In this document: one piece after another, positions 49,547 through 57,786 of the stretch
How the letters are laid out: every line of letters begins with the position of its first letter
Position numbering within the stretch: the first letter of the stretch is position 1
Notes under the pieces: generated by a model
Told to the model about the DNA's origin: nothing
Database searches by the model: none
Seen by the model: only the letters and a program-made list of their open reading frames with translations
From: Pseudomonas sp. MH9.2
Lineage (GTDB): Bacteria; Pseudomonadota; Gammaproteobacteria; Pseudomonadales; Pseudomonadaceae
Assembly (NCBI RefSeq): GCF_034353875.1
Contig: NZ_CP133784.1
Span: 372,001-436,000, forward strand
Direction of reading: 5' to 3'
DNA: 64,000 nt
Position numbers and translations under genes: made by a program

Positions 49547-49598
49547 GTGAGCTTGCCCGCCATCAACTCAACTATGTGCTGATGGCGGGGCAACTCAC
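49547..49598. repeat. REP-like imperfect palindrome at the 3' end of ppk2
   Basis: Left arm GTGAGCTTGCCCGCCATCA and right arm TGATGGCGGGGCAACTCAC pair with only a couple of mismatches across a 14-base spacer. The GAGCTTGCCCGC core resembles the short REP elements of P. fluorescens-group genomes. It borders the ppk2 stop and may act as its terminator. Confidence 0.55.
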
Positions 49599-49600
49599 GT

Positions 49601-50419
49601 TCAGAACAGCTCAGCGACATATTTGAACGGGTAATCGATCGTCTGGTAGTCGCCAATTTTGCGCTTGGGTAGTTTGACCTTTGGCTGCTTGACCTCCTTA
49701 TAGGGGATTTGTGTCAGCACGTGAGTGAGCACGTTTAGACGAACACTTTTCTTGTCTTCCGAGCGGGCGACGAACCAGGGCGCCCATGGGGTGTCGGTGG
49801 CGACGAACATCTCGTCGCGTGCTCGTGTGTAGTCGTCCCAGCGGTTATAAGAGAGGACGTCCATGGGGGACAGTTTCCATACCTTGCGGCCATCTGTAAT
49901 ACGGTCTTTGAGGCGACGCTCCTGCTCTTGCGGACTGACTTCCAGCCAGTACTTGAGCAGGATGATTCCCGAGTGGATCAGTTGATTCTCGAACATGGGT
50001 GCCAGCTCTAAAAAATTAAGCACCTGGCTTTCATCGCAGAAACCCATGACCCGTTCGACACCCGCGCGGTTGTACCAGCTGCGGTCGAAGATCACCACTT
50101 CTCCGGCTGCGGGAAAGTGCGGCATGTAGCGCTGCAAGTACATCTGGCTTTTTTCCCGCTCGGTCGGCGCCGGCAATGCTACCACGCGAAAAATTCGCGG
50201 GCTGACACGCTCGGTCAGCGCCTTGATGGTGCCGCCCTTACCAGCACCGTCGCGACCTTCGAACACCACCACTACCTTGGCGCCGTTCGCCACCACCCAT
50301 TGTTGCAACTTGACCAGCTCGATGTGCAGGGTCCTCAGTTGTGTTTCGTAGCCCTTGCGACTGAGCTTTTTTACCGGGTGTGTGTCTGGATCAAACAATG
50401 TCTGGTCATGTTTTTTCAT
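49601..50419 (-). CDS. ppk2: Polyphosphate kinase 2 (PPK2 class I-like)
   Basis: A 272-residue kinase that uses polyphosphate to phosphorylate nucleoside diphosphates. Walker A is FEGRDGAGKGGTIKALTE near residue 55, Walker B VIFDRSWYNRAGVERVMGF near 108, and the lid module ERRLKDRITDGRKVWKLSPMD cut near 180. The GRDGAGKGG form is typical of class I. It is transcribed away from the antiporter side and converges on the Dyp gene. A different PPK2 lies at 56786. Confidence 0.92.
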   Translation of the reverse strand: MKKHDQTLFDPDTHPVKKLSRKGYETQLRTLHIELVKLQQWVVANGAKVVVVFEGRDGAGKGGTIKALTERVSPRIFRVVALPAPTEREKSQMYLQRYMPHFPAAGEVVIFDRSWYNRAGVERVMGFCDESQVLNFLELAPMFENQLIHSGIILLKYWLEVSPQEQERRLKDRITDGRKVWKLSPMDVLSYNRWDDYTRARDEMFVATDTPWAPWFVARSEDKKSVRLNVLTHVLTQIPYKEVKQPKVKLPKRKIGDYQTIDYPFKYVAELF

Positions 50420-50510
50420 CGGAGTTACCTAGCCTCCAGTTAGCTTGAAGAGGGCCTTGCCCCTCTCAGATCAGAAGGTATTGCTCGGAAAATGCTTTCC
50501 CGCAGTCGAA

Positions 50511-51701
50511 TCAATGCTCACGGTGGACCAGCCGCGCAACCCACGGGTTGGCGCTCAACCCGTGCAGAAGAACACTGAGTAACACCGTGCAAATGGCGGT
50601 AGCGATCAGCGTATTACTCGCCAATAGAGGGTAGTCCATTATCATGACGGCAAAGACGATGGTGGCCAGGCCACGTGGGCCGAACCAGGCCATGAATAGG
50701 CGGGTTTCGATGTCGAAGCAGGCCCCCAGGAGGCTGATGAGCACGGGTAGCATGCGCACCACGGTCAAACTGAGCAGCGCGTAAAGCCAGATATCCAGGG
50801 TTAGGCTGCTCCAGGCTTTGGGGATGACCAATGCGCCAAACACGGCCCAAGTGATGACCGATAGCAGGCTGGCAAATTCTTCGCTGGCTTGAAGCAGCTG
50901 ATGCTTTTGCTCCTTAAACAGGTAACCCGCGAGCAGCCCCCCGACGAAGGCGGCAATAAAGCCACTGCCGCCCAATGTTTGCGCAGTGGCAAAGCACAGA
51001 ACGGCGAGGCCGGGGAGGGTAAGTTGTGACCACACGGGCATCTGCCACTGGTGCTTCCAGGAGAGCCGCTGCAACTGCCAGGCGACCATGGTCAGGGCGA
51101 TCCCGGACAGCGCGCCAATGCCCAGTTCCTCGACAAGCAGCTTCGCCGCCAGAGAGAGAGGGGCCTGAGTCTGTTCTTCGACCAATAACGCCAGGAACAT
51201 CAATAGCACCGGCACGCAGATCCCGTCATTCAAGCCGCTCTCTACGTTCAACCCTTCACGCACGGGAGCGGCAACCTTTGGGTTGCTCACAACCGCCTTG
51301 CCCAGCGCTGCGTCGGTAGGCGCCAACAGGGTTGCCAGAATGGCCAACTCTATCAGCGGCACCTGAGGGAATAGCCAGATACCCACCAGCCACCCACACA
51401 AGATGGTCAGGGGAAGGCCTATCAGCAGCAACCGTAACGGAAGCCCTTCATGGGCCCGCAGGACTTTGAGGTTAGCGTTGGCTGCATCACTGAACAGAAC
51501 AATCGCCAGGGTCAACTCGGCCAAGGCTTTGAGGCCTTCCCGACCAATCCGGAGTTGCAGAATGTCTAGCACAGCAGGCCCGAGAATGAGACCTGCGAGC
51601 ATAAACATCAGTGGACCATTGAGCAGGCTCGACTCGAACCGCCCAGCGAAAATGCTGTAGATCAAGAGGAAGGCCGTGAGCAGAGCGAGGTTCTGGTACA
51701 T
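50511..51701 (-). CDS. Cation:proton antiporter (CPA1/NhaP type)
   Basis: A 396-residue inner-membrane antiporter with about 12 hydrophobic segments exchanging Na+ or K+ for H+. LAPTDAALGKAVV near residue 125 and LNVESGLNDGICVP near 150 carry the conserved Asp and Asn-Asp pair of ion-binding CPA1 carriers. The long C-terminal cytoplasmic domain is lacking. The start is uncertain: ATG 51701 begins at the first helix; 51734 and 51746 are alternatives. Confidence 0.88.
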   Translation of the reverse strand: MYQNLALLTAFLLIYSIFAGRFESSLLNGPLMFMLAGLILGPAVLDILQLRIGREGLKALAELTLAIVLFSDAANANLKVLRAHEGLPLRLLLIGLPLTILCGWLVGIWLFPQVPLIELAILATLLAPTDAALGKAVVSNPKVAAPVREGLNVESGLNDGICVPVLLMFLALLVEEQTQAPLSLAAKLLVEELGIGALSGIALTMVAWQLQRLSWKHQWQMPVWSQLTLPGLAVLCFATAQTLGGSGFIAAFVGGLLAGYLFKEQKHQLLQASEEFASLLSVITWAVFGALVIPKAWSSLTLDIWLYALLSLTVVRMLPVLISLLGACFDIETRLFMAWFGPRGLATIVFAVMIMDYPLLASNTLIATAICTVLLSVLLHGLSANPWVARLVHREH

Positions 51702-52089
51702 GGGGCCTGCCTGTCTGAAGGACGGTAGTTCCATTATGGTCGGCACCTGACTATCCGCAAATCGGTTGCAGAACTTCCTGCCGGTGCCGGTGACAGGCTC
51801 TCAAACAGGCTACATTTATAATTGCAAATATGTGGTGGCTGCGCGAACACGTGAAAGGGTGCTCGACTATCTGGGCTGACAGATAGCCACGTCATCGCTG
51901 CTGACGAAGTTGCAGGGGGCGGGGGAGTGAGTGTTTCGCGCTCCTCTTGCGGGTCGTAAATGCTCATACCGGTACCGGCAGGCGGTATGAGCACTTGTTG
52001 TAGGGCAAACAGCGAAACCAGCTGCGTACCATTGTGACTCCATGGAGATCAAACCACCGAATGTGGTGAGTCTTGGCCTGGAGTGTCTG
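51702..52089. other. Intergenic region between divergent antiporter and SulP genes
   Basis: About 390 bases with no supported gene. Short frames on both strands lack ribosome sites and family features. I see no strong hairpin or operator; both promoters should lie here. Confidence 0.3.
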
Positions 52090-53820
52090 ATGAATCGACA
52101 AGACCTTGAACCGAACGACCCGCAACAAGACTCCAAGACCCAAATGGTCTCTCGGCATTCGAGGGGCAGTTTTCGTCAGTGGGTACCGGAGTGGATTCGC
52201 AACTACCGGCAGGGCTGGTTCAAAGGCGATGCCATTGCCGGCATGACGACGGCGGCGGTGGTCATACCAAAAGCACTGGCTTACGCCACTATTGCCGGAC
52301 TCCCGGTACAAGTCGGGCTCTATACGGTGTTGGTGCCGATGGCGATTTATGCCTTACTCGGCTCTTCGCGCCCGCTCAGCGTGAGTACAACCACGACAAT
52401 CGCCATCCTCGCAGGTTCTGCACTGGGTCAGATCAGCCCGACGGGCGACCCTGTTGTATTGATAGTGGGATCCGCCACGTTGGCAGTGCTGGTAGGCGCT
52501 TTCCTTGTCCTTGCGGGGGTATTGCGCCTTGGATTTGTAGCCAACTTCATCTCCGAGCCCGTGCTGGTTGGATTCAAGGCCGGCATTGGCATCGTCATCG
52601 TGCTTGACCAAGCGCCCAAGTTGTTAGGCATCCACATTGAAAAGGGCAACTTCCTCCATAACCTGATCGCCACGTTTTGGGGTATACCGCACGCTTCGCT
52701 GCCCACCGTTGCGGTGGGTATCTTGATGGTGCTGATCCTGGTCGCGATGAAGCGTTTCACCCCAAGCGCGCCCGCGCCACTGGTCGCGGTGGCCATCGGG
52801 ATTGCAGGGGTGAGCCTGCTTGGCCTGGACCGCTTTGGCATTTCGTTAGTCGGCAATGTTCCAACCGGATTACCTGCCTTGACGTTGCCAGGATGGGAGT
52901 GGGTGACTCCTCTCTGGCCAGCAGCCATAGGGATCGCGCTGATGAGCTTTACCGAGACCATCGCTGCCGGACGTGCCTTCGCCCGAAGTGACGAGCCCAC
53001 GCCTCAGCCCAATCGGGAACTAATCGCGACGGGCATAGCGAACATAGGCGGAGCCTTCCTGGGGGGCATGACGGCGGGAGGAGGAACCACGCAGACCGCG
53101 GTAAACCGGCTGGCGGGGGCTCATACGCAACTGGCAGGGCTGATTACAGCGGCGCTGGCACTGGGAACGTGCCTGCTGCTGGCGCCTTTCATTAGCCTGA
53201 TGCCGAATGCCACGCTGGCGGCCGTGGTGATTGTCTATTCGGTGGGCCTTATCGAAGCCTCAGAGTTTCGCGACATTCTGGCGGTGCGCCGAACAGAGTT
53301 TATCTGGGCGCTCGCCGCCATGTTGGGGGTCATGCTGCTAGGAACATTGAAGGGCATTGTCGTTGCGATCATCGTGTCGCTCGTCGCCTTGGCCTATCAG
53401 GTTTCAGACCCCCCAGTTTATGCCTTGGTCCGAAAACCAGGCACCAACGTTTTCCGCCCGAAATCCGATGAGCATCCCGAGGATGAAAGCTTCGCCGGAT
53501 TGCTGCTGGTGCGCTCAGAAGGCCGGATTTTCTTCGTGAATGCCCAGCGGGTTGGCCATAAGTTGCTGGCGTTGATTGCTGAGTCCAAACCGCGGGTCAT
53601 TGCTCTCGACCTTAGCGGCGTGTTCGATTTGGAATACACCGCCCTGAAAATGCTGACCGAGGCCGAAAACCAAATGCGTGAACAGGGTGTAATGCTGTGG
53701 CTAGTGGGCATGAATCCAGGCGTGTTTGCCATGGTAAGAAATTCGCCGCTGGGGCGCTCGCTGGGCCCCACGCGAATGTTCTTCAATCTGGAGCAGGCTG
53801 TTGCGCATTTTCAGGTATAG
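52090..53820 (+). CDS. SulP family inorganic anion transporter with STAS domain (second copy)
   Basis: A 576-residue SulP permease distinct from the one at 13002. AYATIAGLPVQVGLYTVL near residue 71, PLSVSTTTTIAILAG near 97 and GGMTAGGGTTQTAVN near 335 mark the membrane core, and LALDLSGVFDLEYTALKML near 515 is the STAS domain. Putative substrates are sulfate or bicarbonate. ATG 52090 was preferred to 52042 because GGAG lies 6 bases before it. A VIT-like membrane gene follows after 63 bases and is probably cotranscribed. Confidence 0.9.
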   Translation: MNRQDLEPNDPQQDSKTQMVSRHSRGSFRQWVPEWIRNYRQGWFKGDAIAGMTTAAVVIPKALAYATIAGLPVQVGLYTVLVPMAIYALLGSSRPLSVSTTTTIAILAGSALGQISPTGDPVVLIVGSATLAVLVGAFLVLAGVLRLGFVANFISEPVLVGFKAGIGIVIVLDQAPKLLGIHIEKGNFLHNLIATFWGIPHASLPTVAVGILMVLILVAMKRFTPSAPAPLVAVAIGIAGVSLLGLDRFGISLVGNVPTGLPALTLPGWEWVTPLWPAAIGIALMSFTETIAAGRAFARSDEPTPQPNRELIATGIANIGGAFLGGMTAGGGTTQTAVNRLAGAHTQLAGLITAALALGTCLLLAPFISLMPNATLAAVVIVYSVGLIEASEFRDILAVRRTEFIWALAAMLGVMLLGTLKGIVVAIIVSLVALAYQVSDPPVYALVRKPGTNVFRPKSDEHPEDESFAGLLLVRSEGRIFFVNAQRVGHKLLALIAESKPRVIALDLSGVFDLEYTALKMLTEAENQMREQGVMLWLVGMNPGVFAMVRNSPLGRSLGPTRMFFNLEQAVAHFQV

Positions 53821-53883
53821 CCGGCGGTTATAGGGATTCGAAGGTTTCGAACATCGTTAACGCATGGCCCGGAGGTGAGCCTC

Positions 53884-54546
53884 ATGCACGACATCAAAGA
53901 ACAGAAGCGGGCGCGCGTGCTCGATCCGATCGATCGTGTCTCGGAGGTGATCTTCGGTCTGCTGATGGCGATGACTTTTATTGGCTCGCTTAGCGTGGCA
54001 ACGGCTGGTCAGGAGACGGTGCGCACGATGATGGTCACGGCACTCGGTTGCAATCTTGCCTGGGGCCTCGCGGATGCCGTCATGTACCTCGTACGCACGG
54101 TCACCGATCGCACGCGCAATCGGACGCTTTTCTTACGCCTGTGCAAAGAAACGAATGCAGCATCAGGGCAGGCACTCATTGCTGGAGCACTGCCTCCTCG
54201 TATCGCGGCGGCGGCGGGCAACGAGGGCCTTGAAATGATTCGTCGTCGGATGCTCGAGTTTTCGGACGCACCCATACCTCCACGTCTTCGCCTGGACGAC
54301 TTCAAGGGTGCATTCGGCATTTTCCTTCTGGTGACTCTTGCAACATTTCCTGTGGTAGTGCCATTCATGCTGCTTCATCAAGTGACGGTTGCGATACGCG
54401 TCTCCAACATGGTCGCACTCGGGATGCTGTTTCTAGCCGGCTGGGCTCTTGCGCGATACGCGGGCGGAAGCCGCTGGCGCGGAGGTACGGTAATGGCGAT
54501 CACCGGTACATTACTGATGTTGGCGATCATGGCGCTGGGAGGGTGA
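53884..54546 (+). CDS. VIT1/CCC1-like membrane protein
   Basis: A 220-residue inner-membrane protein with four or five hydrophobic segments. DPIDRVSEVIFGLLMAM near residue 14 and GCNLAWGLADAVMYLV near 55 resemble the first and second helices of the VIT/CCC1 iron or manganese transporter family. Full VIT family metal-binding residues are not all obvious, so the transport role is inferred. CGGAGG precedes the ATG at 53884. Confidence 0.75.
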   Translation: MHDIKEQKRARVLDPIDRVSEVIFGLLMAMTFIGSLSVATAGQETVRTMMVTALGCNLAWGLADAVMYLVRTVTDRTRNRTLFLRLCKETNAASGQALIAGALPPRIAAAAGNEGLEMIRRRMLEFSDAPIPPRLRLDDFKGAFGIFLLVTLATFPVVVPFMLLHQVTVAIRVSNMVALGMLFLAGWALARYAGGSRWRGGTVMAITGTLLMLAIMALGG

Positions 54547-54625
54547 TTCCATCAGCGCCAGTACGGAGGGCGTATAGCCGGACTGATCTTGGACTCACAC
54601 ATAAACTGCTCGGCCAGGACGACTC

Positions 54626-54994
54626 TTAAAGCCCGTCTTTCGCCAGGTTATCCAAGTTAATCGGTTCGCCGGGTTTGATGCCCAGTTTGTCGCGAATATC
54701 TTCGAACATCGCATCGTATTCGGCGTGGCTGCGCATGATAGGACTTTCGTTAGGGGGCAGACCGTGCTTGACCGCGACCTTGGCCAGCAGACTGGCGAAG
54801 TTGGAGGCGGTATCGCGGTGCATGTCGAACTCATCAACGAACTCTCGGCCCGACACCTGTCCGACCATTTTGAAGTGCATCAACGTGCCTTCCTTTGGGT
54901 CATGACGAACCTCGTAGAAAACGTCGATGTTGAATTTTGGTATGCCTGGCATTCCAGGAATACTGGCGCGATTGAGATGGCCTGGCGTGAACAT
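54626..54994 (-). CDS. Hypothetical protein, 122 residues
   Basis: A soluble small protein beginning MFTPGHLNRASIPGMPG. The central segment GTLMHFKMVGQVSGREFVDEF is beta-like and the end (AMFEDIRDKLGIKPGEPIN) helical. AGGG lies 9 bases before the ATG at 54994; an internal ATG at 54952 is possible. I do not recognise a family. It points toward the VIT-like gene, convergent, with 79 bases between. Confidence 0.7.
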   Translation of the reverse strand: MFTPGHLNRASIPGMPGIPKFNIDVFYEVRHDPKEGTLMHFKMVGQVSGREFVDEFDMHRDTASNFASLLAKVAVKHGLPPNESPIMRSHAEYDAMFEDIRDKLGIKPGEPINLDNLAKDGL

Positions 54995-55266
54995 ACGATG
55001 ACCCTGTTTAGTCTGACACTGTGAGTCCTGCTCATGCCCGCTGAATCAGACGACATGTTTCATGTGGGCTACACGGGAGGAGCTTACCGTGGATATAGAC
55101 CTGCTGCTCCAGCACGTACACATCTCTGGATGTTCTCAAGCAAGACTAGCGGGCGCAGGACAGACTGCAAGGCGAGTAACGGAATCCAGCGGTAGCCCGT
55201 GACCACATGGGCACGGGCTGTATCGAAGGTTTAGTGGGCGCGTCTGCCCGCTAGCCAACGAATCTG
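54995..55266. other. Non-coding gap with a short hairpin
   Basis: About 270 bases without a gene. A hairpin at 55194-55219 (AGCCCGTG with CACGGGCT) lies 48 bases downstream of the Old Yellow Enzyme stop and may mark the end of that transcript, though it lacks a T-run. Confidence 0.4.
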
Positions 55267-56355
55267 TCAGTAGCGTTCCAGCCAGTGGGCATAAGGTGCC
55301 GGGAGCGTCCAGGACGCACGGTCAATGCCCAGTTCACGGGCGGCAAAATAGGTCCAGTGTGGGTTGGCCAGATGTGCGCGACCGACCATCACCAGGTCCA
55401 GTTGACCGTCCTTGAGCACTTTCTCTGCAATCGCCGGGGTGCCGAAGCCCCAAGCCGAAGAGACCGGAATGTCGGCTTCGCGACGCACGCGCTCGGCAAT
55501 CGGGCCCATGAACGACGGCGCCCAGGGAATGTTGGTTTCAGGAATGGTGAAACCAATGCTGACGCTAAGCATATCCAGGCCGGCGGCTTTGAAGCGTCGG
55601 GTCAGCTCGATGGACTCCACCAGGGTTTGCTCGTCCCGACCGTCGTATTCGAGCACGCCGAAACGCGCGGTCAACGGCAGGTTTTCCGGCCAGACTTCGC
55701 GCACGGCTGCCAGTGTTTCCAGAAGGAAACGGCTACGGTTGTCAAAACTGCCACCGTAGGCGTCTTGACGATGATTTGAATGCTCGGAAAAGAAAGTCTG
55801 CGCCAGATAACCGTGAGCGAAGTGAAGTTCCAGCCATTCGAAGCCGGCTTCACGAGCGCGACGGGCGGCAGCGACAAAATCGTCACGCACACGAGCAATA
55901 TCGTCCAGGGTCATGGCCTTGGGCTTTTTCGGCAGGTTGGCGCCGAACGCGATGGCGGACGGCGCGATGGTCTGCCAGCCACGGGTATCATCGTCAGCAA
56001 TATGATCATCGCCTTCCCATGGACGGTTGGCGCTGGCTTTGCGCCCGGCGTGGGCGATCTGGATGCCCGGCACCGAACCTGCGGCCTTGATGGCCTGAAC
56101 CACCGGTACAAACGCCTGTGCCAGCTCGTCGCTCCAGATCCCCGTGCAGCCTGGAGTAATGCGTCCTTCGGGAGCAACAGCGGTTGCTTCTACAATCACC
56201 AAACCGGCGCCGCCGCGCGCGATAGAGGCCAAGTGAACTTGATGCCATTCGTTGATCAAACCATCAATTGCCGAGTACTGGCACATGGGCGGGACCGCAA
56301 TCCGGTTGCGCAGCGTGACATCCTTGAGTTTGAACGGTTGGAACAGCGCAGACAT
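55267..56355 (-). CDS. NADH:flavin oxidoreductase, Old Yellow Enzyme family (YqjM-like)
   Basis: A 362-residue FMN TIM-barrel ene-reductase. The opening PFKLKDVTLRNRIAVPPMCQYSA holds the YqjM-class Cys near residue 25 (cut here), AHAGRKAS near 103 the substrate-binding His, and HFAHGYLAQTFFSEHSN near 185 the phosphate-binding region. It reduces activated C=C bonds of enals, quinones or nitro compounds. AAGAGG gives 7-base spacing to ATG 56355 but only 1 base to the ATG at 56361, so I chose the former. It is divergent from an ArsR-type gene. Confidence 0.93.
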   Translation of the reverse strand: MSALFQPFKLKDVTLRNRIAVPPMCQYSAIDGLINEWHQVHLASIARGGAGLVIVEATAVAPEGRITPGCTGIWSDELAQAFVPVVQAIKAAGSVPGIQIAHAGRKASANRPWEGDDHIADDDTRGWQTIAPSAIAFGANLPKKPKAMTLDDIARVRDDFVAAARRAREAGFEWLELHFAHGYLAQTFFSEHSNHRQDAYGGSFDNRSRFLLETLAAVREVWPENLPLTARFGVLEYDGRDEQTLVESIELTRRFKAAGLDMLSVSIGFTIPETNIPWAPSFMGPIAERVRREADIPVSSAWGFGTPAIAEKVLKDGQLDLVMVGRAHLANPHWTYFAARELGIDRASWTLPAPYAHWLERY

Positions 56356-56375
56356 GGTCATACCTCTTAGCGAAG

Positions 56376-56406
56376 GAATATTCCGTAGTTCGATAGTATT
56401 CGAACA
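56376..56406. promoter_or_regulatory. Two dyads between divergent OYE and ArsR genes
   Basis: GGAATATTCC (perfect, 56376-56385) and GTTCGA-N6-TCGAAC (perfect arms, 56389-56406) lie in the 87-base space between the two starts. The 18-base dyad is the size and form of an ArsR/SmtB-family operator and could control both genes at once. Confidence 0.65.
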
Positions 56407-56442
56407 ATAGCTCATGGGTAAACCCCTGTGTATGATTCACCC

Positions 56443-56745
56443 ATGCGCGCATTCAAACATCCACCTGCCAGCGACTTTGTCCTCGAACGAGTGCTCTATG
56501 CCTTGAGCGATCCGGTTCGCCTGGAAATCGTCCGTCATCTTGGCCGTGTCGCCGAAGCGAGTTGCGGCGAGCTGGATGGCGGCAGGCCAAAGTCGAGCAT
56601 GTCTCATCATTTTCGGGTGCTGCGCGATGCCGGTCTTGTTCACACTCAGAACGTCGGTACCCTGCACATGAACTCATTGCGCAGTGCTGACTTGAACAGT
56701 CGGTTTCCCGGGCTGATGACGGCAATCCTGACTCAACAGGATTGA
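56443..56745 (+). CDS. ArsR-family transcriptional regulator
   Basis: A 100-residue winged-helix regulator. LSDPVRLEIVRHLGRV near residue 21 and SSMSHHFRVLRDAGLVHTQ near 47 are the HTH core. The metal-binding CVC-type motif of arsenic sensors is absent, so it probably senses an organic or redox signal rather than metal. Being divergent from the Old Yellow Enzyme, with shared dyads, it likely represses that gene. ATG 56443 was chosen; the frame opens at 56428. Confidence 0.88.
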   Translation: MRAFKHPPASDFVLERVLYALSDPVRLEIVRHLGRVAEASCGELDGGRPKSSMSHHFRVLRDAGLVHTQNVGTLHMNSLRSADLNSRFPGLMTAILTQQD

Positions 56746-56785
56746 GTTCATCCAGCCCCAAGAGGCAGTGAACGCACCGAGGATC

Positions 56786-57655
56786 TCACTTCGCGAGCCG
56801 CTGACGGATTGCCTGCAATTCCTTCTGACGGTTAGCATCCGTATTGGGGTAAGTCATATTGAGCCCCACGAGGGTATCGAGAATAATTTGCGAGACAAAT
56901 AGCCTGGCGTTTTTCTTGTCATCCGCAGGAACGACATACCAAGGGGCATTGGTTGTGCTCGTGGCACTGATGCATTTTTCATAGGCACTCATGTAATCCT
57001 TCCAGAATTCCCGCTCCTCAATATCAGCGAGGCTGAATTTCCAGTTTTTTTCCGGCTCATCGATGCGTTCAAGGAAGCGTTTACGCTGTTCTTCTTTCGA
57101 TAGATGGAGAAAAAACTTGATGATGCGAGTTCCGTTACTGAAAAGGTGCCGCTCCAACTCTGTGATCGAGCGATACCGGTCGTGCCAAATCGTCGTTTCA
57201 TCGAGATTGGTTTCCGAAAGGCCTTCGCTGCTGAGGATTTCTGGATGTACACGCGTTATCAGCACCTCTTCATAGTAGGATCGGTTGAAAATGCCGATCC
57301 GCCCGCGCTCTGGCAGATCGCGGGTGGTGCGCCAAAGGAAGTCATGTTGCAACTCAGCCGCGCTGGGATGTTTGAAACTGAATACCTGACAGCCTTGCGG
57401 GTTGACACCTGACATCACGTGTTTGATGGCACCATCTTTTCCTGCGGTATCCATCGCCTGAAAGATCAGTAGCACGGCATAGCGATTAGACGCATAGAGC
57501 AGCTGTTGCAACGCACTCAATTGCGCAACGTGCTGACCCAAAAGTTGGCGATATTGCTCCGTCGTTTTATACACAGGCTTCACGTTCGTAGGCCATTTGC
57601 GAAGGCTGACCAATTCACCTTCCCGTACGTGAAAGTCTTTTGAATGTATTTTCAT
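56786..57655 (-). CDS. Polyphosphate kinase 2 family protein (class III-like)
   Basis: A 289-residue PPK2 that transfers phosphate from polyphosphate to AMP or ADP. Walker A is [19 protein letters not shown] near residue 65, Walker [19 protein letters not shown] near 118, and the lid [21 protein letters not shown] near 195 (cut). The MDTAGKDG form and Asn in Walker B separate it from the class I enzyme at 49601. ATG 57655 follows GGAAG at 6 bases. No polyphosphate synthase is nearby. Confidence 0.9.
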   Translation of the reverse strand: MKIHSKDFHVREGELVSLRKWPTNVKPVYKTTEQYRQLLGQHVAQLSALQQLLYASNRYAVLLIFQAMDTAGKDGAIKHVMSGVNPQGCQVFSFKHPSAAELQHDFLWRTTRDLPERGRIGIFNRSYYEEVLITRVHPEILSSEGLSETNLDETTIWHDRYRSITELERHLFSNGTRIIKFFLHLSKEEQRKRFLERIDEPEKNWKFSLADIEEREFWKDYMSAYEKCISATSTTNAPWYVVPADDKKNARLFVSQIILDTLVGLNMTYPNTDANRQKELQAIRQRLAK

Positions 57656-57786
57656 CTTGATCTTCCAGGGGGACATCGCTCCTCATAGCGTGTAGTGCCC
57701 CCTCTGTGGCCATCTTGACCATTATCAAGTTATGGCAAGACAAAACCGTCGCCGTCGATGATCATCTGTTAGTCATGACAGCACTC

